Notes: a model not told the origin generated them from the sequence alone. Shown: positions 10,616 through 19,634, numbered from the stretch's first letter. The stretch: 64,000 bases of DNA from Paenibacillus zeisoli (GCF_003994465.1 NZ_RZNX01000002.1:423549-487548), one strand, 5' to 3'. Program-made: numbers and translations.

Positions 10616-10759
10616 CCCAAGATTACAGGTCTATAGACCCTTGATCTCATTTAGAAATAACGAATTATGCCCGAATCAGCCTACAACAAAACAGGAATTT
10701 CAGTCTATAGCCATTATCCGTTACAAAATTATAGAATTAACGCGACAACAAAATATGTC

Positions 10760-10850
10760 GGGATTGTTACTGTTAAGCAGGCAAGACCTAAAAATCCGTT
10801 TGGGAATCGATACTTCACGTGTCCCTCATCGGTATTTTTAGGTCTTTTTT
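10760..10850 (+). promoter_or_regulatory. sacB leader: RAT antiterminator and terminator
   Basis: GGGATTGTTACTG-TTAAGCAGGC-AAGACCTAAAA (10760-10793) is nearly identical to the B. subtilis sacB RAT. GACCTAAAAAT also pairs with ATTTTTAGGTC (10834-10844), followed by TTTTTT, giving the terminator. Binding of the SacY-like protein would let transcription pass into sacB and levB. Confidence 0.9.
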
Positions 10851-10893
10851 CTGTTTAATAGAAAAATTTGAGCCAGAAAAGGAGACAAGAAGT

Positions 10894-12351
10894 ATGAATA
10901 TCAGAAAATTTGTAAGAAGAGCAGCAGCAGTAACCTTTACTACAGCTTTAATTGCAGGTGGCGGGACTTCAGCTTTTGCCAAAGAAAAGGATAGTCAGGA
11001 TTATAAAGAAAGCTATGGCTTCTCCCATATTACCCGCTCTGACATGTTGAAAATACCGGGACAACAACTGAGCCAGCAGTTTCAGGCTCCTTCATTTGAT
11101 GCATCCACAATCAAAAATATCCCTTCTGCAAAAGGTGTAGACCAGTGGGGCAATCCTATCGACATTGATGTCTGGGACAGCTGGCCGCTTCAGAATGCGG
11201 ACGGTACAGTTGCCAACTATCATGGCTACCATATCGTATTTGCCCTGGCTGGAGATCCAAAGAGAGGATGGGACACGTTCATCTACATGTTCTATCAAAA
11301 AGTGGGCGACACCTCCATTGATAGCTGGAAGAACGCCGGCAGAGTATTTAAGGATAACGATAAGAATGTTCCAAACGATCCGATCTTGAACAAACAAGCT
11401 GAAGAGTGGTCTGGTTCTGCAACCTTGACGAAGAGTGGGGATGTCCGCTTGTTTTATACCAATCGCCAAGGCTGGGACCCGGAACACGGATTCTTCGGAA
11501 AGCAAACGTTAACGACAGCTCAAGTGAATTTGTCAAAGCCAGATGCAGATACGCTGAAAGTAGATGGCGTGGAAGATTTCAAATCGATCTTTGACGGGGA
11601 CGGCAAGACCTACCAGAATGTAGACCAGGCCTTCGGTGGAGGCGATTATGCGGATAACCACACCTTAAGAGATCCTCACTATGTTGAAGACAACGGCCAT
11701 AAATATCTTGTATTTGAATCGAATACCGGAACGGAAACAGGCTATCAAGGAGAAGCTTCCCTGAACAACAGATCCTACTATGGAGGAAGCAACGTCTTCT
11801 TCCAGTCTGAGAGAAACAAACTGTTGTCCAGTCCCAAGAAATCTCTAGCTACATTAGCGAATGGTTCACTGGGCATTATTGAATTGAATGATGACTACTC
11901 GCTAAAGAAAGTAATGAAGCCGCTCATTGCCTCCAATACCGTAACAGATGAAATCGAACGGGCCAACATATTTAAAATGGATGGTAAATGGTATCTATTC
12001 ACCGACTCCCGAGGCTCCAAAATGACGATTGATGGCATCGGCGACAATGACGTATACATGCTGGGTTATGTAGCGGATTCATTGACCGGCCCTTATAAAC
12101 CATTGAACAAAAGTGGACTGGTACTGCACATGGGTCTGGATCCTAAGGATCTTACCTGGACTTACTCTCACTTTGCTGTCCCTCAGGCGGAAGGAAATAA
12201 TGTGGTGATCACAAGCTATATGACGAACAGAGGCTTGTTCGCCGACCACCACTCTACTTTCGCGCCAAGCTTCCTGGTGAACATTAAGGGATCGAAAACT
12301 TCGGTTGTCAAAGACAGCATTCTTGAACAAGGACAATTAACCGTCAAGTAA
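10894..12351 (+). CDS. sacB: Levansucrase (GH68), secreted
   Basis: About 485 residues, normal for the family. The signal peptide MNIRKFVRRAAAV...ALIAGGGTSAFA is cleaved after an AFA motif. Catalytic elements are visible: the nucleophile Asp in DVWDSWPLQ, the transition-state stabiliser in LRDPHYVED, and the acid/base Glu in DEIERANIF. It polymerises the fructosyl part of sucrose into levan outside the cell. The start ATG has AAAGGAG placed correctly; the longer frame would begin in the terminator. It is controlled by the RAT leader directly upstream and co-transcribed with the GH32 gene, as in B. subtilis sacB-levB. Confidence 0.95.
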   Translation: MNIRKFVRRAAAVTFTTALIAGGGTSAFAKEKDSQDYKESYGFSHITRSDMLKIPGQQLSQQFQAPSFDASTIKNIPSAKGVDQWGNPIDIDVWDSWPLQNADGTVANYHGYHIVFALAGDPKRGWDTFIYMFYQKVGDTSIDSWKNAGRVFKDNDKNVPNDPILNKQAEEWSGSATLTKSGDVRLFYTNRQGWDPEHGFFGKQTLTTAQVNLSKPDADTLKVDGVEDFKSIFDGDGKTYQNVDQAFGGGDYADNHTLRDPHYVEDNGHKYLVFESNTGTETGYQGEASLNNRSYYGGSNVFFQSERNKLLSSPKKSLATLANGSLGIIELNDDYSLKKVMKPLIASNTVTDEIERANIFKMDGKWYLFTDSRGSKMTIDGIGDNDVYMLGYVADSLTGPYKPLNKSGLVLHMGLDPKDLTWTYSHFAVPQAEGNNVVITSYMTNRGLFADHHSTFAPSFLVNIKGSKTSVVKDSILEQGQLTVK

Positions 12352-12355
12352 CCAC

Positions 12356-13912
12356 TTGAGCACCAATAATAGAGCACCTCGGCGGCCTTTCCTTATATGC
12401 ATCATGGGACTTAGCTTGATCATCATGATAGGATTAGCGGCTTACTATTCTGGAAAGAGCGGTACTGAGGGGGCTGCTAACTCCCTTCCACACCAGACCT
12501 ACCGAGCGAGCTATCATTTCACAACGCCCGATAAGTGGAAGAACGATCCTCAAAGGCCGATCTACTTGGATGGGACATACCATTACTATTATCTTTATAA
12601 CCGGGATTATCCGACCGGAAATGGTACCGAGTGGCGGCATGCGACATCCTCAGATTTCGTGCATTGGAAAGACGAGGGAATCGCCATTCCCAAGTATACG
12701 AATCCTAATGGCGATCCCTGGTCAGGGTCGGTTGTTGTAGATGAGGCTGGAACGGCGGGTTTTGGAAAAGGAGCTCTTATCGCGATTGTGACGCAGCCCA
12801 CTGCTGGCGGCAAACAGCAGGAACAATATTTATGGTATAGTACCGACCGCGGATATACATTTAAAGCTTATGGCAAGGCTCCCGTTCTGCATAATCCAGG
12901 GACGACTGATTTTAGAGATCCAAAAGTGATTTGGGATCAAATATCCCGCAAATGGATTATGGTCTTGGCAGAAGGCACGAAAGTAGGCTTTTATGAGTCT
13001 CATAACTTAAAAACCTGGCGCTATATGAGCGGCTTCATAACGAAAAACATCGGACTCGTGGAATGTCCTGATCTTTATCTGATGCATGCGGACGACGGAA
13101 CCTACAAATGGGTGCTAGGCGTCAGTGCCAATGGCAAATTATCAGGAAAACCTAACACCTATGCCTACTGGACGGGAGACTTTAACGGAACGAAATTTCT
13201 TCCCGATTTAGAGGAACCACAGTGGCTGGATTATGGCTTTGATTGGTACGCTGCCGTAACATTTGAAGATGGAACAAGCCGTGACAAAGCCCAACATCGA
13301 TACGCTTTAGCTTGGATGAATAACTGGGATTATTCCGGCAATACTCCAACGCGGCGAGAAGGATTCAACGGAATGGATTCGGTTGTTCGCCAAATTGAGC
13401 TGAGACGAGCAGGCAAGGGCAGATATCATCTCGCCTCTGAGCCTCTTGAAGCCTTAACTCAGACGTCGAAGGCTGCTGCTGCCTATGAGCAGCTCACGCT
13501 GAATGGATCTAGAACACTTCCTTTCACAGGGAATTCATACGAGCTTAACGCCGATATCACTTGGTCTGAGATCAAGAATGTGGGACTTAGGCTTCGAGAA
13601 TCAGCGGATTCAAGACGTCATGTGGATGTCGGGGTTTTTGTAAAAGGCGGATACACTTATGTCAATCGGGCATACACAGGAAATCCCGACAAGACCGGGA
13701 AATATCTGGAGAGCAGGGCCCCCTTTGATGTAAGTAAGAAGAAGGTTCACTTGAAGATTCTTGTCGATACAACGAGCGTTGAAGTCTTTATTGATGATGG
13801 TTCCGTCGTTTATTCCAATGTCATTTTCCCGGAATTAAACGATCAAGGGATTACTCTCTTCTCAGACGGCGGCACCGCAATATTCAGCCATGTTGTGATC
13901 AAGCGCTACTAA
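12356..13912 (+). CDS. levB: GH32 levanase/endolevanase, membrane-anchored or secreted
   Basis: About 518 residues. A basic N-terminus and one hydrophobic segment (LICIMGLSLIIMIGLAAYY) form a signal or anchor. The GH32 five-blade propeller has the nucleophile in WKNDPQRP (Asp64), FRDPKV, and the acid/base Glu in VECPDLY; a C-terminal beta-sandwich follows. B. subtilis LevB, an endolevanase next to sacB, has the same size and position, so levan trimming is the likely job. The TTG start lies 4 bp after the sacB stop and has no clear ribosome site; an ATG at 12404 is possible but would cut the signal. Translation may depend on coupling. Confidence 0.88.
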   Translation: MSTNNRAPRRPFLICIMGLSLIIMIGLAAYYSGKSGTEGAANSLPHQTYRASYHFTTPDKWKNDPQRPIYLDGTYHYYYLYNRDYPTGNGTEWRHATSSDFVHWKDEGIAIPKYTNPNGDPWSGSVVVDEAGTAGFGKGALIAIVTQPTAGGKQQEQYLWYSTDRGYTFKAYGKAPVLHNPGTTDFRDPKVIWDQISRKWIMVLAEGTKVGFYESHNLKTWRYMSGFITKNIGLVECPDLYLMHADDGTYKWVLGVSANGKLSGKPNTYAYWTGDFNGTKFLPDLEEPQWLDYGFDWYAAVTFEDGTSRDKAQHRYALAWMNNWDYSGNTPTRREGFNGMDSVVRQIELRRAGKGRYHLASEPLEALTQTSKAAAAYEQLTLNGSRTLPFTGNSYELNADITWSEIKNVGLRLRESADSRRHVDVGVFVKGGYTYVNRAYTGNPDKTGKYLESRAPFDVSKKKVHLKILVDTTSVEVFIDDGSVVYSNVIFPELNDQGITLFSDGGTAIFSHVVIKRY

Positions 13913-13929
13913 TAAGGTTGCTTAGCATT

Positions 13930-13964
13930 CACCCGTTTCCATTTCAATTGGAAGCGGGTGTTTT
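13930..13964 (+). terminator. Terminator of the sacB-levB operon
   Basis: CACCCGTTTCCA-ATTTCAAT-TGGAAGCGGGTG followed by TTTTCT; one mismatch in the stem. Confidence 0.8.
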
Positions 13965-14115
13965 CTGAGAATTTTACTATCCATTTGATCCTTCCATCAA
14001 ATAAAATATCTAAATATTAAGGAAGGGAGCTAATCTTGTTAGCTCCCTTGTGCAACAAACTATCAAAATTTAACGTCTAATCATAAAATACCAAAATAGG
14101 GGTGATTTGTAAGAA

Positions 14116-14964
14116 ATGAAATTGAAAAAATGGATATCGTTTATGATCATTTTCGCATTTGTGTTATGCACAACTAATAGCAGCTACGCGGCAAGTCCGA
14201 AGGGAACAATACCGATCATCCTAAAAATGAATGATTACTATGTTGCCTATACTTATCCTAAAGTGCCTTATATTGATAGGCAAAATCGGCTCATGTTACC
14301 TTTAAGAGCAGCAGGCGAGCTGTTGGGTGCATCCGTTACGTATGACCCTGCATCACGCTCTGCTGTAATTACACAGAATGATAACCTTGTTAAAATTCAA
14401 GTAGGGAGCCATATAGCCGTTGTAAATGGAGAAAAAGTAGAAATGGACACGCAGCCTGTAATGGAAAAGGGATATATGATCATTCCGGCACGCATCTTGT
14501 TCGATGCGTTTGCCTACAAGGTCACCCTGAATCACCATGTGGTCACGCTTAAGGATGACCGGATGCTGCGCCAGGGCCTGCTGAAATATCTTTTAGACGA
14601 TGACCGTGTAGCCATATCTAGAACGTTAAATCAGGTTGCGTTCGAGCCCTTGTATTACACACTCAGCACGTCCATTAGCAAGAACATGACCCATTTCAAC
14701 TTTGATTTTACAGCCCGAAATATCACAGGAACCGATATCCCGCAAGGGGAAGAGAATTTATCTACGATGATTTATTTTGATGAAGGCGGCTTATTTGATA
14801 TTCCCTATACCTCGGTGGACATTAAGGATAGAAGCAGACCTGCCGTGAAGAAAGACGCCATCTTCAGCAGGCATATTGAAGATAGCGGCCATGTTCTGAC
14901 CACCAAGCCCAATATGCTGCGCTATATTCTGATATCCGGAAGAACGATAACCCCAGACAACTAG
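14116..14964 (+). CDS. Secreted protein with copper amine oxidase-like N-terminal (stalk) domain
   Basis: 282 residues with a signal peptide ending near NSSYAAS. Residues ~35-150 form a duplicated stalk domain (PF07833 type), seen in RLMLPLRAAGELLGASVTYDPASRSAVITQ and GYMIIPARILFDAFAYKV. The rest, ~150-282, is unrecognised. In Paenibacillus such domains occur on many cell-surface proteins and bind neither copper nor amine; the role is unknown. GGGGTG lies just upstream of the ATG. It stands alone: a terminator precedes it and a bidirectional terminator follows. Confidence 0.75.
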   Translation: MKLKKWISFMIIFAFVLCTTNSSYAASPKGTIPIILKMNDYYVAYTYPKVPYIDRQNRLMLPLRAAGELLGASVTYDPASRSAVITQNDNLVKIQVGSHIAVVNGEKVEMDTQPVMEKGYMIIPARILFDAFAYKVTLNHHVVTLKDDRMLRQGLLKYLLDDDRVAISRTLNQVAFEPLYYTLSTSISKNMTHFNFDFTARNITGTDIPQGEENLSTMIYFDEGGLFDIPYTSVDIKDRSRPAVKKDAIFSRHIEDSGHVLTTKPNMLRYILISGRTITPDN

Positions 14965-14977
14965 TTGCATCACACAA

Positions 14978-15024
14978 AGAGACCTGAAGCTTACGCGCTA
15001 TAGAGCGTGGGAGTTTCAGGTCTT
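14978..15024. terminator. Bidirectional terminator between stalk protein and modA
   Basis: AGACCTGAA...TTCAGGTCT outer arms enclose an inner pairing around ACGCGCTATAGAGCGT. It serves the two convergent genes. Confidence 0.7.
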
Positions 15025-15083
15025 CTGCTAGATACTAGCTCGAAATGAGTATGTATCTGGCCGGCTGGCCGAATAGCGGTGCT

Positions 15084-15935
15084 CTAATTCAGGACGGAGA
15101 ATCCGTATTTAACGAAGACATCCAGCGCTTCTTTTGACTGCAAATACGTGTAAAAGTCTTCGGCCTCTTTCCTATGCTGCGTCGCCTTTACAACTCCGAT
15201 AGGATACTCAATCCGCTTATACGTTGTCGGATCTACCGTAAAGGCGACTTTTACCTTATGTGAGGACAGGGCGTCGCTCTGATAGACGAAACCCACATCT
15301 GCATTTCCCGTTTCTACATATTGAAGAACTTGTCTTACGTCTTTGCCTTGGACCATCTTGGACTGGAGTGAATCCCACAGCTTCAAGCTGGTGAGCGCTT
15401 CCTTGGCATAGCCTCCTGCAGGCACACTTTCGGGTATGCCTATGGCCACAGTCCTCACATCGTCCCTCGTCAAGTCCGCCGCCTTCGTGACCTTCGCTTT
15501 CCCATCTGTGGATACAACAGCAACAAGCTCGTTACTGAGCAATTTCTTTTGCTGACTGGCATCGACTAACTGCTCATCGACCAGTGCCTTCATATTCTTC
15601 GCCGCAGCGGAAAGGAATAAGTCGACGGGTGCCCCCTGCTCAATTTGATGCTGTAATGCGCCAGATGCGCCAAAGTTAAAGTTCAATTTGATACCAGGAT
15701 GGTTAGGTTCGTATGCCTTCTGGATGTCCTTAAGAGCACTCGTCATACTGGCTGCCGCCGACACAATGAGTTCAACCGTCTCCGCCGGTTTGGAAGTTGA
15801 GGCCCCTGTCCTCTGGCCTTGTCTATCCATGCTGCTGGTGGCAGCCTTGTTCTGCACCGCACCACAGCCTGCCAATGCGACCATTAAAGCCATGATGATG
15901 GACAACCTCACACACATCTTCACTTGTTTAAACAT
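15084..15935 (-). CDS. modA: Molybdate ABC transporter substrate-binding lipoprotein
   Basis: 283 residues. The lipobox VALAGCG gives a lipid-anchored protein. The mature part begins ELIVSAAASMTSALKDIQKAYE and contains LNFNFGASGALQHQIEQGAPVDLFLSAA, the oxyanion-binding strands typical of ModA. It binds molybdate or tungstate outside the membrane for an ABC importer. Neither modB nor modC is in the window: the downstream neighbour is convergent and the upstream one divergent. The importer subunits must lie elsewhere, or this is an orphan binding protein. AT-rich repeats in the upstream gap are probable operator sites for the divergent regulator. Confidence 0.9.
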   Translation of the reverse strand: MFKQVKMCVRLSIIMALMVALAGCGAVQNKAATSSMDRQGQRTGASTSKPAETVELIVSAAASMTSALKDIQKAYEPNHPGIKLNFNFGASGALQHQIEQGAPVDLFLSAAAKNMKALVDEQLVDASQQKKLLSNELVAVVSTDGKAKVTKAADLTRDDVRTVAIGIPESVPAGGYAKEALTSLKLWDSLQSKMVQGKDVRQVLQYVETGNADVGFVYQSDALSSHKVKVAFTVDPTTYKRIEYPIGVVKATQHRKEAEDFYTYLQSKEALDVFVKYGFSVLN

Positions 15936-15996
15936 GGTTCCCCTCCAAAATAATACTCAACAAAATAAAATTATTGTAATTGGCAATCTTCTGTTT

Positions 15997-16030
15997 CTAA
16001 TTATACCTAATTATATTTACTTATAATTAA
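15997..16030. promoter_or_regulatory. AT-rich repeat operator candidate between modA and regulator
   Basis: CTAATTATA occurs at 15997-16005 and again at 16007-16015, followed by CTTATAATTAA. The position, between divergent modA and an HTH regulator, suggests a binding array. Confidence 0.4.
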
Positions 16031-16149
16031 TAACATTTAACAATTGAGCAAACAACGCGGTGTCAGGACTTGGGAATGCCCTTGGCCCTTATGATATAAT
16101 TAGGCTCGAACACTAAGCGACTTATGCAGCTAGCTGGGAGGGTCTTGAT

Positions 16150-17088
16150 ATGTCCACCGACATGTCCTATACAACCGAGGAAATCGCCAAACTATTGAAA
16201 ATATCCAAGCTCACTGTCTATGATCTGATTAAAAAAGGGGAGTTGACCTCTTACCGGGTCGGCAAGCAAATGCGGGTAGACGCTTCTGAGCTTGAAGCTT
16301 ACAAGCAACGGGCAAGAATGGTCCCGGCAGCAGACAGCTATGTCCCCTTGCATCCTCAGGCATCAGGTTCCGCCGGTCCGACTGGCTCCGTGGTAATCAC
16401 CGGCCATGATATTGGACTTGATATATTGGCCAAGTATATGGAGAAGAAGATTCCCGGAATTCGCCCTCTGCGTTCTTTTGTAGGCAGCCTGGACAGTTTA
16501 ATTTCGATGTACAAAGGTGAAGCCGATATCGTCAGCACCCATTTGTTAGATGGAGACACCGGCGAGTACAACATCCCTTATATCCGGAAGATCCTCGTGG
16601 GTTCATCCTATATAGTCGTCAACCTGCTTATCAGAAATGCAGGGCTGTATGTCCAGCGGGGAAATCCGCACGGGCTTACGACATGGGCAGATTTGGGCCG
16701 TTCAGGACTTCGGCTCGTGAACCGGGAAAAGGGCTCTGGTGCCAGAGTATTGCTGGAAGAACAGCTCCGCATACACGGAATCAAGCCAGGCCAGCTTGCC
16801 GGATATGGCAATGAACAGACCAATCATCTTGGTGTGGCCGCGCAAATTGCCTCGGGCGAAGCGGACGTAGGCGTAGGTATCGAGAAAACAGCTTCTATTG
16901 TCGGACAAATTGAGTTCATTCCGTTGACCCAGGAAAGATATGACCTTGTCATGCTCAAAACTCCCGGCAATCAGCTTTGGATTCCTTCTCTACTGCAAAT
17001 ATTACAGTCCGATAGCTTCAAGAAGGAGCTTCAGGCCATATCAGGCTACGATCTGTCCCGTACCGGTGAAATCCTATTTGAGACCTAA
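16150..17088 (+). CDS. HTH plus periplasmic-binding-like domain regulator (molybdate-type)
   Basis: 312 residues. Residues ~8-57 form an excisionase/MerR-like winged HTH (TTEEIAKLLKISKLTVYDLI, GKQMRVDASELEAY). Residues ~75-310 form a periplasmic-binding-protein-like domain of the PF12727 type (ITGHDIGLDILAKYMEK, GEADIVSTHLLDGDTGEYN). Proteins with this layout sense molybdate or tungstate in the cytoplasm and control mod genes in many Gram-positives and archaea (family knowledge). Divergent placement from modA supports this. GGGAGG precedes the ATG. Confidence 0.82.
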   Translation: MSTDMSYTTEEIAKLLKISKLTVYDLIKKGELTSYRVGKQMRVDASELEAYKQRARMVPAADSYVPLHPQASGSAGPTGSVVITGHDIGLDILAKYMEKKIPGIRPLRSFVGSLDSLISMYKGEADIVSTHLLDGDTGEYNIPYIRKILVGSSYIVVNLLIRNAGLYVQRGNPHGLTTWADLGRSGLRLVNREKGSGARVLLEEQLRIHGIKPGQLAGYGNEQTNHLGVAAQIASGEADVGVGIEKTASIVGQIEFIPLTQERYDLVMLKTPGNQLWIPSLLQILQSDSFKKELQAISGYDLSRTGEILFET

Positions 17089-17117
17089 ATCTTCACCAAA
17101 TAGTTCATTTAAATATG

Positions 17118-17149
17118 TTTAGTTATAAATAGATATATTTAGTTATAAA
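17118..17149. repeat. Direct repeat pair TTTAGTTATAAA downstream of the mod regulator
   Basis: Two identical 12-mers at 17118-17129 and 17138-17149, 20 bp apart (two helical turns). They resemble the TAATTATA units in front of modA and may be further binding sites of the same regulator (inference). Confidence 0.45.
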
Positions 17150-17192
17150 CAATATGTATTGGATTCCGAATGATTTCAATACAATACCTCGT

Positions 17193-17234
17193 AAATTCAA
17201 AAACCTCTTCACATAGGAAGAGGTTTTTGAATTT
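17193..17234. terminator. Strong bidirectional hairpin
   Basis: AAATTCAAAAACCTCTTC and its exact complement flank ACATAG: 18-bp perfect arms, with A and T runs inside the stem. It ends the mod regulator transcript. A short minus-strand frame running through it is not a credible gene. Confidence 0.75.
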
Positions 17235-17499
17235 ATCATACCATTCATCTTTTGTTTCTTCTTCTGCAGGGCTTGTATCATTGAGGTGATTCCCTCCTGG
17301 AATGGCGTTGCCACTACAGGTCCGATGAATCTCTGATTCTTGTCACGACTTAGAGTCAGGGGCTCTTCGGTCAAATAAAGCATCTCAACGACTTCCTTCA
17401 TGACGGGAATCCATGTTATTAGTGATTGATCAATCATTAATTTAAATTTAATTACAAATTATTTTCTTTCCAACAGAAATATCCATATGTTAAGCTTTA

Positions 17500-17515
17500 G
17501 ATACCGATCGGTATC
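17500..17515. promoter_or_regulatory. TetR-type operator upstream of the peroxiredoxin-like gene
   Basis: GATACCGATCGGTATC is a perfect 16-bp palindrome of the type bound by TetR/QacR proteins. No TetR gene adjoins it; the nearest is about 4 kb away. Confidence 0.55.
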
Positions 17516-17597
17516 TTTTTTTCATAAAGTATGCCCCTTACCCTGATTTCGAGCCAGTAATATTGGACTATTCCCCAAAATGAGGAGGAAAATGGCT

Positions 17598-18242
17598 ATG
17601 CTATTGAATGAGACCCTGGAAGAAGCCAAAAAGAAATTTGTGGCCAAAACGCCAAAGGATGTTCACGAGGAAATGTTTCGCATGATTCGTGAGCAGCAGG
17701 AATCTGGAATCGTATATGGCCTACAGGAGCGACAACAGGCCAAAGACTTTACCTTGAAGAATTCCGCTGGCACCTCTGTAAATTTATTCGAACAGCTATC
17801 CCAAGGTCCTGTGGTGTTAACGTTCTATCGCGGAGGCTGGTGCCCCTTCTGCAACCTACAGCTTCGGGCTTACCAGAACATACTGCCGCAGATTGAAGAG
17901 CTGGGCGGTCAATTGATTGCCATTAGTCCGCAGTCTCCGGATCATACACTCTCCCAGCAGGAGAAGGAACAGCTTAGCTTCCAGGTCCTCAGCGATCCAA
18001 ATGGGCACGTAGCCGCATCGTATCAGGTGCTATTTGAGCTTCCGCCATATATTCAGGAGATTACAGCGAACCGGATAGGCGTGAACCTGATAGAATACAA
18101 TGCTGCTGAAAAGTGGATCCTTCCTATTCCCTCAACCTTCATCATTGACGCAGCGGGCGTTGTCCGGTTCGCCTATGTTAACCCCGATTTCATGCAGCGG
18201 CTGGAACCTCAGGAACTATTGGAACAATTAAGAATGGACTGA
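17598..18242 (+). CDS. Peroxiredoxin-like AhpC/TSA family protein
   Basis: About 214 residues. The thioredoxin-fold signature VLTFYRGGWCPFCNLQL carries Cys82 and Cys85 in a CPFC arrangement, then IAISPQSPDHTLSQQEK and FQVLSDPNG follow the peroxiredoxin pattern. Such proteins reduce peroxides or act as thiol oxidoreductases; the partner is unknown. AGGAGG at 17583-17588 is 9 bases before ATG 17598 but only 3 before the ATG at 17592, so the later start was chosen. A perfect TetR-type palindrome lies about 85 bp upstream, suggesting induction by a small electrophile or oxidant (inference). Confidence 0.8.
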   Translation: MLLNETLEEAKKKFVAKTPKDVHEEMFRMIREQQESGIVYGLQERQQAKDFTLKNSAGTSVNLFEQLSQGPVVLTFYRGGWCPFCNLQLRAYQNILPQIEELGGQLIAISPQSPDHTLSQQEKEQLSFQVLSDPNGHVAASYQVLFELPPYIQEITANRIGVNLIEYNAAEKWILPIPSTFIIDAAGVVRFAYVNPDFMQRLEPQELLEQLRMD

Positions 18243-18544
18243 ATGGTTGCCTGCTAGTTCTGCTTTTCGCTTTGCTGCTTAATAAAGGCGAAAGAGTTCG
18301 CTGCTAACACGAACCCTTTCGCCCTGCTCAATCACACCCGCCGCCCACAGATAACCAGCACACCTTATGCTCTCAATCTACCGCCCCGGCACGTTGCCGG
18401 TCAAGCAAAACCCAATCCTTTATTTGGGTAGCAACAATGGGAGAATCCGTAGTTGACGTGTCAATAATCGGCTAGCCAATCCATGTCATACACATTGTAA
18501 CTAGTTCCTAGAAAATCCCTAACTAATAGGCCATTCCCGAACCC

Positions 18545-18598
18545 CGGTTCCCTGATTCTAGCCCGTGGCATTCTTGAAATTGCGGGAGCAACTCTCAT
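18545..18598 (+). pseudogene. Fragment of a DHA2-type MFS transporter gene
   Basis: About 50 bases here match 20225-20278, inside the intact MFS gene, with only a handful of differences. Several changes fall at third codon positions, as expected of a once-functional homologue. In the intact gene this stretch encodes SLILARGILGIAGATLM, the conserved region of helix 5 (motif C). Nothing similar continues on either side, so it is a small leftover of a lost transporter gene. Confidence 0.6.
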
Positions 18599-18634
18599 AG
18601 GTGTTAGCTACTAACAACCGATTCCAAGCACATC

Positions 18635-18675
18635 AAAAAAGCGAACCACGACGACCGATCGTGGTTCGCTTTTTT
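18635..18675. terminator. Strong bidirectional terminator
   Basis: AAAAAAGCGAACCACGA and TCGTGGTTCGCTTTTT flank a short loop. It marks the end of the otherwise gene-free 18.24-18.87 kb gap, downstream of the minus-strand SDR. Confidence 0.8.
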
Positions 18676-18872
18676 GGTTCTGCGAGCAGCTGCACTCTCA
18701 GAGCAGGCTGGTTGACGTCAGCCTGCCTCTTGCAACCTGCGGCCCTAGGGCCACAGAGTAATTCCCACATGTTATTTTCGCATGTGATTCCCACTTGGCT
18801 TACCGCAAGCTGTTGCCGAATTGCATACCAAATACCTTATCGAATGGCTCACTCAGGGTTTGCCACATGCTC

Positions 18873-19634
18873 CTACTCAATGCTTTTCTTCGTGGCCTTG
18901 TACATATTCGCTACATGGTCGTCCACTTCATCCCGGGACATGCGCAGGCGACTAACCGAGCTTCCATAGCCGATTTCCAGGTTCCCCTCCTCTAATCCTT
19001 TGAAAATCCCATCCGCAAAAGCATCCAGAGGTTCTCCTTGCGTATGCAGCCCAGCACCGCCCAAGTCCGTATTCACGGCTGGAGGTGCAACCTCAATGAC
19101 CTTTACAGAAGTCTCGGACAGCTGGTGTCTCAGACTCACTGTAAAGGAATGAAGTGCCGCCTTGGTTGCTGAATATATAGGAGCAATAACGAGCGGAGTA
19201 AAGGCTAACCCAGAGGTCACGTTAATGATCGTCGCCTCCTCTTTGGCTGCAAAGAAGGGAGCGAACAGCATGGAGAGGTGGATGGGTACTTCCATATTCG
19301 TGGTGATTTCTTTATTGAAATAACTCCAATTTTCCTTCGCATCCGCCTTGAGAACATTGAAGCGCTGCTGGATTCCTGCATTGTTCACCAACACATTGAC
19401 TTCCGGATAATTCGCTGTGACCCAGTCGAATAATGCTGCGCGCTCAGACTCGACACTCAAGTCACTTACCCGAGTAATAAGGCCCGGGAATTGCTCCTTT
19501 GCCTGCTGAAGTGCTTGTTCACGACGTCCGCAAATGATTACCTGATTACCGGCATTTAGGAAGCGCTCGGCAAAGGCAAGTCCTATTCCCGTGCTTCCGC
19601 CGGTGATCAGTACGGTATTCTGAGAAAGTTTCAT
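18873..19634 (-). CDS. Short-chain dehydrogenase/reductase, DltE-like
   Basis: About 253 residues of the classical SDR fold. ITGGSTGIGLAFAERF is the NAD(P)-binding Gly motif, NNAGIQ follows, INVTSGLAF carries the catalytic Ser and YSATKAALHSF the Tyr-x-x-x-Lys pair. The DltE name comes from B. subtilis, but the substrate of this group is not known. The ATG preceded by AGAGGGA was chosen, removing 35 residues of unlikely sequence. It is divergent from the MFS gene. Confidence 0.85.
   Translation of the reverse strand: MKLSQNTVLITGGSTGIGLAFAERFLNAGNQVIICGRREQALQQAKEQFPGLITRVSDLSVESERAALFDWVTANYPEVNVLVNNAGIQQRFNVLKADAKENWSYFNKEITTNMEVPIHLSMLFAPFFAAKEEATIINVTSGLAFTPLVIAPIYSATKAALHSFTVSLRHQLSETSVKVIEVAPPAVNTDLGGAGLHTQGEPLDAFADGIFKGLEEGNLEIGYGSSVSRLRMSRDEVDDHVANMYKATKKSIE

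Noticed and set aside
17123..17437. 104-residue minus-strand frame behind the mod regulator
   Set aside because: It reads through a perfect 18-bp terminator hairpin and direct repeats, has no ribosome site and no recognisable domain.
18600..18970. 122-residue plus-strand frame between the MFS fragment and the SDR
   Set aside because: It starts in the terminator stem and overlaps the SDR 3' end in antisense.
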